NCBI GenBank assembly: GCA_017303615.1
Contig: JAFLCK010000011.1
Span: 62,001-126,000 of the forward strand
Source of the DNA: Obscuribacter phosphatis_A
Lineage (GTDB): Bacteria; Cyanobacteriota; Vampirovibrionia; Obscuribacterales; Obscuribacteraceae
Length of the DNA: 64,000 nt
Direction: 5' to 3'
This document shows positions 35,107-44,091 of this stretch, piece after piece. Below the pieces are notes generated by a model. The model made no database searches. It saw only the letters and a list, made by a program, of their open reading frames with translations, and was not told where the DNA came from. The translations under genes and the position numbers were made by a program. Within the stretch, counting starts at the first letter, position 1; each line of letters begins with the position of its first letter.

Positions 35107-36954
35107 TCAGTTAAGCTCAGCGCGGTCGGACAAAAATGTGTAACGCTCATAAAGAGCATCTATTTTTCCCTTGGCAGCTTCTGCTTCTTTCATCATTTCA
35201 TTGAGCTTGACATGATTTACGGCAATCTCAGGGGCCGACATCTTCTCATTAATCAAAGCCAAAACTGCCTCGGCTTCGGCAATACGCCCCTCCAGCCCAG
35301 CCAATTCTTTCTTCTCATTGTTGGAGAGAGGCTTGCCGCTTCGATCTCTTTCAGACTCCTTCTCTTTGGCTCCCTCGCTCTTTCTTGCAGCTAAAGCCGG
35401 TTCGACCTTTTCGCGATGCTCTTTTTCCCTTGCCGCCGCCAGATCTTGCCATTGCAAATAATCGGCGAAATACTCCGGCTTCTCACCACCCAAGACAAGC
35501 AGATGAGTAGAAATAGAATCGAGCATATAACGATCGTGGGTGACAAGCACCACAGCGCCGGGAAAATCGGCAAGGCTCTCTTCCAAAACCTCGAGGGTGG
35601 GAATGTCTAGATCATTTGTCGGCTCGTCTAAGATAAGCAAGTCGGCGGGTTGCCGCATCAAATTGGCGATGAAGATTCGCGCCTGCTCGCCGCCCGAAAG
35701 ATAGTTGAGGGTGAGAGGCAATTGCTCTGGCCTAAATAGAAAGCGCCTGGCCCAGCTAGCCACATGCATGCTGCGTCCGCGAAATTCCACCTGATCACCA
35801 AGGGGCGAAAGTGCCTCTTTCAAAGTCAAACTTTGGTCGAGCCCTTCTCGCAGTTGGTCGAACCAAACCACTTTGAGACTTTCTGCCCTTTTCACAGTGC
35901 CCTTATCTGGTTCCAAAACTCCGGCAATGATTTTCAGCAAGGTGCTCTTGCCACTGCCATTGGTACCAGCCAAGCCCAGTTTCATGCCCGGGCTCAAAAT
36001 CAAATCTAGATCTTTAAATAAGACCTTTTCACCATAGCTCTTACTTAAGCCGCGCCCCAGAAAAAGTTCACGACTCTGCCTACCTGAGGCACTAAAATCG
36101 AGAGCTGCAGTTAGTTTCTGATTGTTGCGCAGCTTTACATCAGAGAGATCGTCGACCAGTTTGCCGGCTTCTTTGATGCGATGCTGAGACTTGGTCTGCC
36201 TGGCCCGAGCACCACGAGCCAACCAAGCCAGTTCACGCCGCACTTTCGATGCCAGGGCTTTCTCTTCATTGGCCTGGTAGCTCTGATATTGTTCTTTGCC
36301 TTCGACAAAATCGCTATAGCTGCCGCGCACCGAAAGATAGCCTTCCTTATAGAAAGATGACAGCTCTACCACTCGGTTGGCAAGATTTTCTACAAAGGAG
36401 CGATCGTGACTGACTAAAATGAAAGGACAAGAGAGCCCTTTCAAAACTTCCTCGAGAAAGAGCACACCTTCAAGATCAAGGTGGTTTGTCGGCTCGTCAA
36501 GCAATAACAGATCAGGTTTGCGAGCCAGCTGCATAGCCAAAGACAAGCGCTTCATCTGTCCGCCTGACAAGCCCTGCGCCTTGGCTTGGGGGTCATTGAA
36601 GCCTAAACGAGAGAGAGTGGCCTCGCCGTAAGCCTTCCATTCAAACTGCTGATGCTCGAGGTCTTTGCTTTTGGCGAGCTCACCCATGACAATTTCAAGC
36701 AAATTCTGGCTTTCGTCAAAAGTCTGGTACTGCGGCAAGTAAGCCACTTCCAAGTCTCGCCTGGTTACCACCGAACCGTTATCTGGTTCGTACAGACCAG
36801 CCATTATCTTCAATAAGGTCGACTTGCCCGAACCGTTTGGACCAATAAGAGCCATACAATCGCCTTCTTCGATGGTCATATTGATATCGTCGAAGAGGAC
36901 CCGCCCGCTAAAGGCTTTTCCAACCCCAGTCAGGGTGAGCAAAGGAGCAGCCAT
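35107..36954 (-). CDS. uup: ABC-F family ATPase, Uup-like
   Basis: 615 aa with two ABC domains (LIGPNGSGKSTLLKIMAG and LAGTNGSGKSTLLKIIAG; signatures GLSGGQMKRLSLAM and YLSGGEQARIFIA) and a C-terminal coiled-coil (about 540-615) typical of Uup, which binds branched DNA and ribosomes. The second Walker A has Thr where Pro is usual (AGTNGSGKS). The start overlaps the stop of the thioesterase by one base (TAATG). The next ABC-F gene follows after 111 nt. Symbol given because of the coiled-coil tail and order; ABC-F subfamilies are easy to confuse. Confidence 0.85.
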   Translation of the reverse strand: MAAPLLTLTGVGKAFSGRVLFDDINMTIEEGDCMALIGPNGSGKSTLLKIMAGLYEPDNGSVVTRRDLEVAYLPQYQTFDESQNLLEIVMGELAKSKDLEHQQFEWKAYGEATLSRLGFNDPQAKAQGLSGGQMKRLSLAMQLARKPDLLLLDEPTNHLDLEGVLFLEEVLKGLSCPFILVSHDRSFVENLANRVVELSSFYKEGYLSVRGSYSDFVEGKEQYQSYQANEEKALASKVRRELAWLARGARARQTKSQHRIKEAGKLVDDLSDVKLRNNQKLTAALDFSASGRQSRELFLGRGLSKSYGEKVLFKDLDLILSPGMKLGLAGTNGSGKSTLLKIIAGVLEPDKGTVKRAESLKVVWFDQLREGLDQSLTLKEALSPLGDQVEFRGRSMHVASWARRFLFRPEQLPLTLNYLSGGEQARIFIANLMRQPADLLILDEPTNDLDIPTLEVLEESLADFPGAVVLVTHDRYMLDSISTHLLVLGGEKPEYFADYLQWQDLAAAREKEHREKVEPALAARKSEGAKEKESERDRSGKPLSNNEKKELAGLEGRIAEAEAVLALINEKMSAPEIAVNHVKLNEMMKEAEAAKGKIDALYERYTFLSDRAELN

Positions 36955-37388
36955 TAGAGTGACTCCAGATGCTTGCGAAATTGAGGCTGCATTGGGCTTG
37001 GCTTTTTGCTTTGCTCGTCGATGACAACAATTACCGAGCGAGCTGACGAAAAGCAGGTTTCACCAATAAAGATTGCCTGACCAACCTCAAAAGATGATTT
37101 ACCGAGCGAAAGAATCTTGGATGCCACTTCCACTGTGCCTGGAAAGTTGAGTTCTTGCAGATAATCTAGGGAGATAGCAGCAATGACAAAGGCAGTATCG
37201 CCACCGGCTAGACTCTCACCCTCGCCGGTAAAAAGGAAGTCTACCCGCCCTGATTCGTAAAGGGTGCAATAGACGGCATTGTTGACATGGCCCTGGCGAT
37301 CTGTATCGCCATAACGTAGAGTGACCGGTGTAAAAAACCGATAAGCCCCTCTCTCAGTATCACAGGCGGTGGCGCGCTTGGCGTTCAT
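36954..37388 (-). CDS. Acyl-CoA thioesterase (4HBT/YbgC-like hotdog)
   Basis: 144 aa single hotdog domain. LRYGDTDRQGHVNNAVYCTL carries the catalytic Asp and the Asn/Tyr motif of YbgC/FadM-type thioesterases; the central strand ISLDYLQELNFPGTVEV is also typical. It hydrolyses short or medium acyl-CoA or acyl-ACP in the cytoplasm. It heads the minus-strand run, with its stop overlapping the uup start. A 102-nt gap to the divergent glgX gene must contain promoters for both. The start ATG 37388 is supported by the domain beginning soon after. Confidence 0.87.
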   Translation of the reverse strand: MNAKRATACDTERGAYRFFTPVTLRYGDTDRQGHVNNAVYCTLYESGRVDFLFTGEGESLAGGDTAFVIAAISLDYLQELNFPGTVEVASKILSLGKSSFEVGQAIFIGETCFSSARSVIVVIDEQSKKPSPMQPQFRKHLESL

Positions 37389-37490
37389 TGAAATATCCGT
37401 TAAATAAAGTAAAATTATCTGCTACTTGGAGCGTGCCATAAAGGTCTGGAACCAAGACTGTAGCCTTTCGTTAAAATCTGCGAGGAAAAC

Positions 37491-39671
37491 ATGCGAATTC
37501 TGCCCGGCAAACCCTATCCGCTTGGAGCGACCTGGGACGGCATGGGTGTGAATTTCGCCATTTTTTCAGAACATGCCTCCAAGGTCGAACTCTGCCTCTT
37601 TGATTCGCCCGAAAGCAAGCACGAAAGTACCCGTATCGAACTGACCGAATACAACAACCAGATTTACCATGTCTATTTAAAAGATATTCGCCCGAACCAA
37701 GTCTATGGTTATCGCGTCTACGGTCCCTACGACCCAGAAACCGGCATGCGCTTCAACCCCAATAAGATATTGGTTGACCCCTATGCTAAATCTATCGTGC
37801 GCACAGGCACATGGGACGACAGTCTTTTTGGCTATGAAGTGGGCGCCAAAACCGCCGACCTTTCTTTCGACGGGCGCGACAGTGCCCCTTATGCTCCACT
37901 TTGTGCCGTGGTCGACCAGTCTTTCACCTGGGGCAACGACACACCGCCCAACACCCCCTGGCACAACACCATAATCTATGAAGCCCATGTCAAAGGCATG
38001 ACCGCCCTGCATCCTGATATCGACCCCGAACTGCGCGGCACCTATGCTGCCATGGCTTCGGAGCCGATCATCCGCCATCTGAAAAAACTGGGAGTCACGG
38101 CTCTAGAGATTATGCCTATTCATTCTAGAAGCGACAACCAAAATCTGGTGGAAGCTGGACTGAATAACTATTGGGGCTATAACACCCTCGGCTATTTTGC
38201 ACCAGATTTGAGATATTCGCACTATAAAGGCGCCACCGAAGAAGTGCGTGAATTTAAAATGATGGTGAGGGCTTTGCATGCCGCCGGTATCGAAGTGATA
38301 CTGGATGTGGTGTACAACCATACGGCTGAAGGCAATCACTTAGGTCCCACACTTTCTTTCAGAGGAGTGGATAATGCCTCTTACTACCGTGTCGGCGGCG
38401 AGAAGACCAAACGCTTTTACATCGATACAACCGGCTGCGGCAACACTCTCAATATGACCCACCCCAGGGTCTTACAACTAATTATGGACAGCCTGCGCTA
38501 CTGGGTGCAAGAGATGCATGTGGACGGCTTCCGCTTTGACCTGGCCTCGGCTCTGGCGCGCGAACTCTACGAAGTCGATAAACTTTCATCTTTCTTTGAC
38601 ATTATTCAGCAAGATCCAGTTATCTCGCAGGTCAAGCTCATTGCCGAACCCTGGGATCTTGGAGAAGGCGGCTATCAAGTCGGCAACTTCCCAGTACTCT
38701 GGACCGAATGGAACGGACAATATAGAGATACAGTCAGGTCTTTCGTCAAGGGTGACCAGGGCTTGCTTGGTCAAGTGGCCACTCGTCTAGCCGGTTCATC
38801 AGATTTGTATGCCCATAGCGGCCGCAGTCCGCATGCCAGCATCAACTTTGTCACCTGCCATGACGGCTTTACTCTTAAAGATTTGGTCAGCTATAACCAA
38901 AAGCACAATATGGCCAATTTAGAAAACAACCGCGACGGTGAAAACAACAATCACAGCTGGAACTGCGGTGCCGAAGGTGAAACCGAAAATGCAAAAGTAA
39001 AGGCGATAAGACAAAAGCAAAGAAAGAATCTAATGGCTTTGTTGATGCTCTCTCTTGGTGTGCCGATGATCTCAGGCGGCGATGAGATAGGCCGGACCCA
39101 AAAAGGTAATAACAATGCCTATTGCCAAGACAACGAGATTAGCTGGACCCACTGGAACCTCAGTGAAGAAGACGAAGATTTTTTGCATTTTGTGCAGAAA
39201 CTAGCGGCGATTAGACATAGCCAACCGGTTTTGAATCGTCGTAAGTTCTTTAAAGGTCAGGTGCATGAAGCCATAGCCGACGGGCATGGCCAGGTCAAAG
39301 ACATAGTCTGGCTCAATCCGGATGGCACCGAAATGGGAGATAAAGACTGGGATCCCAAACGTCTCTATTTCGGCGTCATGTTCGAAGGTTCCAGTATCGA
39401 CGACACCGATGAAGACGGGCGCCCGATCGTAGGCTCGACCTTGCTTTTGATTTGCAATAGCTATTGGGACGACATCCAATTCACCTTACCGCCCAACCTT
39501 GTCTCGAACTATTGGCGTATGTTTGCGCCACAACGCACAGACAAGACCTGGAAGCTGCATTTCGAGACCTCAGGAAAGCTGAGCCCCAGTTGCTGGCCGC
39601 TGCAAAGTTCTTTTAGACTGGAAGGACGCAGTCTAGCCCTCTTTGAACTGACGGATAAAGAGAGAACTTAA
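37491..39671 (+). CDS. glgX: Glycogen debranching enzyme
   Basis: 726 aa. N-terminal CBM48 (YPLGATWDGMGVNFAIFSEHA) followed by a GH13 barrel: VVYNHTAEG (region I), VDGFRFDLASAL with nucleophile Asp350, IAEPWDLG with acid Glu386, and NFVTCHDGFTLKDL (region IV). It removes alpha-1,6 branches from glycogen after phosphorylase action, or acts as isoamylase. The ATG at 37491 has GAGGAAAA upstream. It converges on glgB with a 4-nt overlap. An acidic segment near the C-terminus (DDTDEDGRPI) is a minor local feature. Confidence 0.95.
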   Translation: MRILPGKPYPLGATWDGMGVNFAIFSEHASKVELCLFDSPESKHESTRIELTEYNNQIYHVYLKDIRPNQVYGYRVYGPYDPETGMRFNPNKILVDPYAKSIVRTGTWDDSLFGYEVGAKTADLSFDGRDSAPYAPLCAVVDQSFTWGNDTPPNTPWHNTIIYEAHVKGMTALHPDIDPELRGTYAAMASEPIIRHLKKLGVTALEIMPIHSRSDNQNLVEAGLNNYWGYNTLGYFAPDLRYSHYKGATEEVREFKMMVRALHAAGIEVILDVVYNHTAEGNHLGPTLSFRGVDNASYYRVGGEKTKRFYIDTTGCGNTLNMTHPRVLQLIMDSLRYWVQEMHVDGFRFDLASALARELYEVDKLSSFFDIIQQDPVISQVKLIAEPWDLGEGGYQVGNFPVLWTEWNGQYRDTVRSFVKGDQGLLGQVATRLAGSSDLYAHSGRSPHASINFVTCHDGFTLKDLVSYNQKHNMANLENNRDGENNNHSWNCGAEGETENAKVKAIRQKQRKNLMALLMLSLGVPMISGGDEIGRTQKGNNNAYCQDNEISWTHWNLSEEDEDFLHFVQKLAAIRHSQPVLNRRKFFKGQVHEAIADGHGQVKDIVWLNPDGTEMGDKDWDPKRLYFGVMFEGSSIDDTDEDGRPIVGSTLLLICNSYWDDIQFTLPPNLVSNYWRMFAPQRTDKTWKLHFETSGKLSPSCWPLQSSFRLEGRSLALFELTDKERT

Positions 39672-41569
39672 TTTACCTTCTTCAAGATCACCACGCCCAG
39701 AGGCGGCAAGGTCAAATTGAGCGACTGCTCGCGACCGTGTTTCCAAACCGGATCGGTATCAAAGCCGCCGCAATTGCCTAGGCCGCTGCCGCCGTACTCG
39801 GCTGCATCTGAATTAATTAGCTCTTTATAGAAACCGCTTTCGGGCACACCGACGCGATAGTTGAAGCGCGGCAATGGCGTAAAGTTGAGAACGACTACAA
39901 CCGGCGTACCATGCTTATCTTTGCGCATGAAAGAGAGCACACTCTGCTCGCCGTCATGGCAATCAATCCACTCAAAACCATTGGGATGACAGTCCATCTC
40001 ATAGAGAGCCGGTTCATTTCTATATAAGTGATTGAGATCGGCGGTAAAGCGCGAAAGACCAGCATGAGTACCAAATTCCATTAAGTGCCAGTCAAGACTC
40101 TGCGCTTCATTCCATTCAATCCACTGCCCAAACTCACCGCCCATAAAGAGCAGTTTCTTACCGGGTGTGGTGTATTGATAGCCGAGCAGCAATCTCAAAT
40201 TGGCGAACTTTTGCCAAGTATCGCCGGGCATCTTGTTGAGAAGCGAACATTTACCATGCACCACTTCATCATGCGAAAGAGGCAGAACAAAGTTCTCGGA
40301 AGTAGCATACATGGCTCTGAAAGTCAGCTTATCGTGATTGAACTTGCGATAAATGGGATCCATCGAAAAATACTTGAGCGTATCATTCATCCAACCCATG
40401 TCCCATTTCAAACCAAAACCAAGACCGCCTAAATATGTCGGTCTGGTCACCTGGGGCCAAGCCGTCGACTCTTCGGCAATCATCATCACCGAAGGATACT
40501 CAAGATAGACTTTCTCATTGAGACGGCGCATAAATTCAATTGCTTCTATATTTTCACGCCCACCATAGTTATTGGGCAACCATTCGCCGTCTTTGCGCGC
40601 ATAATCGAGATAGAGCATAGATGCCACAGCATCGACCCTAAGACCGTCGATGTGATATTTGTCGAACCAAAACATGGCATTGCTCAAAAGAAAATTGCTT
40701 ACTTCGTAGCGTCCATAATTAAAGACATAGGTGCCCCATTCGCGATGCTCGCCCTGACGGGGGTCGGCATGTTCATAAAGATGGGTGCCGTCAAAAAGAC
40801 CGAGGGCATGTCCGTCCCGAGGGAAATGCGCTGGTACCCAGTCGATGATCACTCCGATATCAGCCTGGTGCAGGCTATCAATCAGGAACATCAAGTCTTC
40901 CGGCGTGCCAAATCTGGAAGTGGCAGCAAAGTAGCCGGTGGTTTGATAACCCCAACTACCATCCAGTGGATGCTCTGACACCGGCATCAGCTCCACATGG
41001 GTGAAGCCCATTTTCTTAACATATTCGACTATCTGTTCAGCCAGTTCACGGTAAGAGAGAAAGGCTTCGCCGCTTCCGCCGCGTCTCCAAGATCCCAAAT
41101 GCAATTCATAGATTGAAACTGGACTGGCAAGATGGCTCGCGGCATCACGCTTCTTCATCCATTTCTCGTCGTTCCACTTATGTTTATCGAGCTTGGCCAC
41201 CACCGAGGCAGTGCGCGGACGCATTTCAGCGGCAAAGCCTACCGGATCGGTCTTTTCTGCCCGGTAGCCATTTCTACCAGCAACGTAGTATTTATATATT
41301 GCACCATCAGTAATACCAGAGACAAAAGTAGTCCATACTCCTGTTTCTCCCGCTTTCTGCATCAGCCCTTTAGAGGCGTCCCAGTCGTTAAAATCACCGA
41401 TAACAGAAACCGATTCGGCATTGGGAGCCCAAACAGCAAAGTGCACTCCTTTCTTGCCGTCTACAGTGAGGGGATGCGCCCCCATCTTTTCGTAAATGCG
41501 GTAATGCGAGCCCTCGCAAAAAAGATGGGCATCAAAATCTGAGAAGAAAGCTCTTGTGCTTGTAGTCAC
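39668..41569 (-). CDS. glgB: 1,4-alpha-glucan branching enzyme
   Basis: 633 aa, the short form with one CBM48 (VHFAVWAPNAESVSVIGDFN, about 43-62). GH13 regions: DWVPAHFPRD (I), GLRVDAVASMLYLDY with the nucleophile Asp near residue 312 (II), MIAEESTAWPQV with the acid Glu near residue 366 (III), and LPLSHDEVVHGK (IV). It makes alpha-1,6 branches during glycogen synthesis. The start is GTG 41569, only tens of bases from the divergent gluconate kinase gene. Convergent with glgX, so the synthesis and breakdown genes have separate promoters. glgA, glgC and glgP are not in the window. Confidence 0.96.
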   Translation of the reverse strand: MTTSTRAFFSDFDAHLFCEGSHYRIYEKMGAHPLTVDGKKGVHFAVWAPNAESVSVIGDFNDWDASKGLMQKAGETGVWTTFVSGITDGAIYKYYVAGRNGYRAEKTDPVGFAAEMRPRTASVVAKLDKHKWNDEKWMKKRDAASHLASPVSIYELHLGSWRRGGSGEAFLSYRELAEQIVEYVKKMGFTHVELMPVSEHPLDGSWGYQTTGYFAATSRFGTPEDLMFLIDSLHQADIGVIIDWVPAHFPRDGHALGLFDGTHLYEHADPRQGEHREWGTYVFNYGRYEVSNFLLSNAMFWFDKYHIDGLRVDAVASMLYLDYARKDGEWLPNNYGGRENIEAIEFMRRLNEKVYLEYPSVMMIAEESTAWPQVTRPTYLGGLGFGLKWDMGWMNDTLKYFSMDPIYRKFNHDKLTFRAMYATSENFVLPLSHDEVVHGKCSLLNKMPGDTWQKFANLRLLLGYQYTTPGKKLLFMGGEFGQWIEWNEAQSLDWHLMEFGTHAGLSRFTADLNHLYRNEPALYEMDCHPNGFEWIDCHDGEQSVLSFMRKDKHGTPVVVVLNFTPLPRFNYRVGVPESGFYKELINSDAAEYGGSGLGNCGGFDTDPVWKHGREQSLNLTLPPLGVVILKKVN

Positions 41570-41646
41570 GTGCTCGACCCGTGGTTAAAATTATCAGAAC
41601 AACTTTATCAGAATCGTACATCTATTGGGGTCATGTACTGGGGACA

Positions 41647-42252
41647 ATGATAACTTTTGCAATGCAAGTGGTGGTCATGGGCGTAGCCGGAAGCGGCAAG
41701 ACCACGGTGGGCAAGGCTCTAGCTGCCCGCCTCGACCTGCCATTTTTTGATGCCGACGACTTTCATAGTGAGGCAAACAAGGCAAAAATGGTTAAGGGCA
41801 TAGCCCTAACCGACGCCGATAGATCTAGCTGGCTGGATGCCTTAGCCAAGCTCTTGCAAGACAATCAAGCACAGGGCCGGGGCTTGGTTTTGGCAGCTTC
41901 TTGCCTAAAGAAGAATTATCGGACCCAGCTATTCAAAGACAAGCCTGAGGGAATAAAGAAAGCAGGCGAAGCAGTTGAACAATTAAGAGATAAGGCAGAG
42001 AGAAAACAGGCTTTGATTAATCTCATCTATCTTGAGAGCGAAAAGGACGAAATAATGCAAAGACTAGCTAGTCGAAAAGACCATTTTTTTCCAAGCAGTC
42101 TCATCGAAAGCCAGTTTCAAACACTTGAGGTACCCGAGCCTGAAGAGAATGAAAATATCAATCTCATCAATATCCCCTCCACTCTAGACCTAGAGGCAAA
42201 AATCGCAATGGCTGAGACTAAGATTTTGGCTAGGAGCCAGCAATTTGGATAA
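41647..42252 (+). CDS. gntK: Gluconate kinase (GntK-like)
   Basis: About 201 aa from ATG 41647 (alternatives: ATG 41662 starting MQVVVMGVAG, GTG 41581). P-loop VMGVAGSGKTTVGKALA, then FFDADDFHSEANKAKM and ALTDADRSSWLDAL match the GntK/thermoresistant gluconokinase family, which phosphorylates gluconate for the pentose phosphate pathway. A charged insert of about 25-30 residues (around KKAGEAVEQLRDKAERK) separates LAASCLKKNYR from the LIYLES strand, which is unusual. The C-terminus is acidic. It overlaps the next gene by one base (TAATG). Confidence 0.8.
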   Translation: MITFAMQVVVMGVAGSGKTTVGKALAARLDLPFFDADDFHSEANKAKMVKGIALTDADRSSWLDALAKLLQDNQAQGRGLVLAASCLKKNYRTQLFKDKPEGIKKAGEAVEQLRDKAERKQALINLIYLESEKDEIMQRLASRKDHFFPSSLIESQFQTLEVPEPEENENINLINIPSTLDLEAKIAMAETKILARSQQFG

Positions 42253-43988
42253 TGCAAAGAAATAACCTTGATTATCTCAAACAAGTGAAAAGAAAGCGGT
42301 CAGCCTCATTTTTGACCGCTATACTCGCTCTAGTCTTTTTCTCAGGATCTCTTTCAAGCTCACAGCCGGCTCGGGCAGCCAAGTCAAAGATAAAAGAGGA
42401 AACCAATTACGCCCCTTGCCTTTCTTGGCCGGCACAAGGAAAGCCAAAAGCAGTCTTTCTGCTCATTCATGGTCTGGGTCTAGATGCCACTTCTTATGGT
42501 GCCTTCGCTAGAGAGATGGCCGGTCAAGGCATCAACTGTTATGCCATCGATGTGCGGGGCTTCGGCTCTTGGGCAAGAGCAGCGGGACACGAGCAAGTAG
42601 ACTTTGATGCCTGCCTGAAAGATATCGAAATCACCTTGCGTTCAATAAGGGAGAGCAGCAACAACAAAGACCTGCCCCTAATTGTGGTGGGTGAATCAAT
42701 GGGAGGCGCCATTGCCCTTAGAGCGGCCAGTCTTTACCCCGAACTGATGACGGCAGTGATAAGCTCAGTGCCGGCAGCCGAGCGCTTTCAAGAGAAGCGA
42801 ACCGACCTCAAAGCAGCGCTCGACTTTCTTAAAGGTCCCAATCGACCCTCCTCTGTTTCAGCATCGATTATCGACCAGGCGTCCACCGACGAAAATCTCA
42901 AAACAATGTGGAAATGCGATCCCCTCAGCCGCTTCGACCTATCGCCCCATGAACTTTTACAATTTCAACGCTTTATGAATGAGAATCATGAAGCAGCGAA
43001 AAGTATTTCAGTGCCGGTGCTTATGTTGCAGGGCTCTAAAGACAAACTGGTGAAGCCGCAGGGTTCTTACGATCTGTTCAATCGCATCAAATGCGAGAGA
43101 AAGATTTTTATCTCTCTGCCAAGTGAGCACTTGATTTTGGAAGAGCAACAAACCAAGAGCGATACATTTACCGAAGGAGTGAACTATCTAGTCACAGGCT
43201 GGATAAATGCTCTCACACAAGCCGCGAAACCGCAGACAAAAGAGCCTGAGGCGGCACTGGCCGAACTTGAGAAGAAAGAGGCAGTTCCTGAGCCCCCTCA
43301 AATAACCAGTCAGCCGACCGAAACACAAAAAGAACCAGAAAATCCAATCAAAATAGAAGAAGTCTTGAAAGAGAGCAGCGTCGACCCGCTCGATAAAGAA
43401 ATGGCTCTTGCCATAGCCGAACTGCGCAAGCAAAACTTTAGTCAAGCTAAAGAGCTTCTCAAAGGAATCACCGCCACCGAACCGCTCAATTCAGATGCGC
43501 ATTACTGGCTATCGGCTGCGCTCGCCGCCCTCGGCGAAAACAAGAAAGCCATAGAAGAACGCAATCTAGCCATGTCCTTACGCAAGCTAAATCCGGGTAA
43601 TAAGGAGACTTCGGCGCGGGGCAATTATTTGACTGGCAACACCGAGACCGGTCAGTTCAGCCCCGCTAATGGAGAGATGACGACCGACCCCCAGACCCTT
43701 GCCGCAGGCAAGCCCACCGTACTAATTTTTCAGGCGCCCTGGTGTGCCGAGTGCACCGGCATTGAAGCTGTTTCAGAAGGAATTAAGAAGGCTTATCCGG
43801 ATCTCAATATTTTTTCAATCAATGTGGACGAGCCTCAAAACAGAAACCTGGTAAGGTTTTATAAACTGGGCCCGATTCCGTCTTTTGTCTTTCTCAATAG
43901 AGACGGCAGCCTTTCGTCGACAGTTATCGGACGTTCGACTTATGCCGGTCTTTCAGGCGAGTTGAAAAAGATATTTAACCCGCGCTAA
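42252..43988 (+). CDS. Exported alpha/beta-hydrolase - TPR - thioredoxin-like fusion protein
   Basis: 578 aa. Signal peptide or anchor residues 17-42. Hydrolase domain about 60-320: nucleophile Ser149 in GESMG, Asp264 in GSKDKLV, His293 in SEHLI form the triad; it resembles monoacylglycerol lipase/lysophospholipase-type enzymes. A Pro/Glu/Lys/Gln-rich linker (about 322-375) is followed by two TPR-like helix pairs (about 380-440), then a thioredoxin-fold domain (about 470-578) with CxxC at Cys498/Cys501 (WCAEC) and the cis-Pro strand GPIPSFVFLNRDG. A periplasmic esterase joined to a thiol-redox module is unusual. Translation is coupled to gntK. Substrate unknown. Confidence 0.85.
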   Translation: MQRNNLDYLKQVKRKRSASFLTAILALVFFSGSLSSSQPARAAKSKIKEETNYAPCLSWPAQGKPKAVFLLIHGLGLDATSYGAFAREMAGQGINCYAIDVRGFGSWARAAGHEQVDFDACLKDIEITLRSIRESSNNKDLPLIVVGESMGGAIALRAASLYPELMTAVISSVPAAERFQEKRTDLKAALDFLKGPNRPSSVSASIIDQASTDENLKTMWKCDPLSRFDLSPHELLQFQRFMNENHEAAKSISVPVLMLQGSKDKLVKPQGSYDLFNRIKCERKIFISLPSEHLILEEQQTKSDTFTEGVNYLVTGWINALTQAAKPQTKEPEAALAELEKKEAVPEPPQITSQPTETQKEPENPIKIEEVLKESSVDPLDKEMALAIAELRKQNFSQAKELLKGITATEPLNSDAHYWLSAALAALGENKKAIEERNLAMSLRKLNPGNKETSARGNYLTGNTETGQFSPANGEMTTDPQTLAAGKPTVLIFQAPWCAECTGIEAVSEGIKKAYPDLNIFSINVDEPQNRNLVRFYKLGPIPSFVFLNRDGSLSSTVIGRSTYAGLSGELKKIFNPR

Positions 43989-44027
43989 TTCTAAATTTGG
44001 GCAGATCCTGCAAAATGGAGGTTTTAC

Positions 44028-44047
44028 CTGAAAACTATAGTTTTCAG
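44028..44047. promoter_or_regulatory. Perfect 20-bp palindrome upstream of bestrophin gene
   Basis: CTGAAAACTA followed by its exact reverse complement, without a spacer, 44 nt before the bestrophin ATG. There is no T-tract, so it is more like a dimeric regulator's operator than a terminator. Confidence 0.5.
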
Positions 44048-44091
44048 AGCACTGAAGACCTTCAAAATCAGATATCAAACAGGTGCCAATC

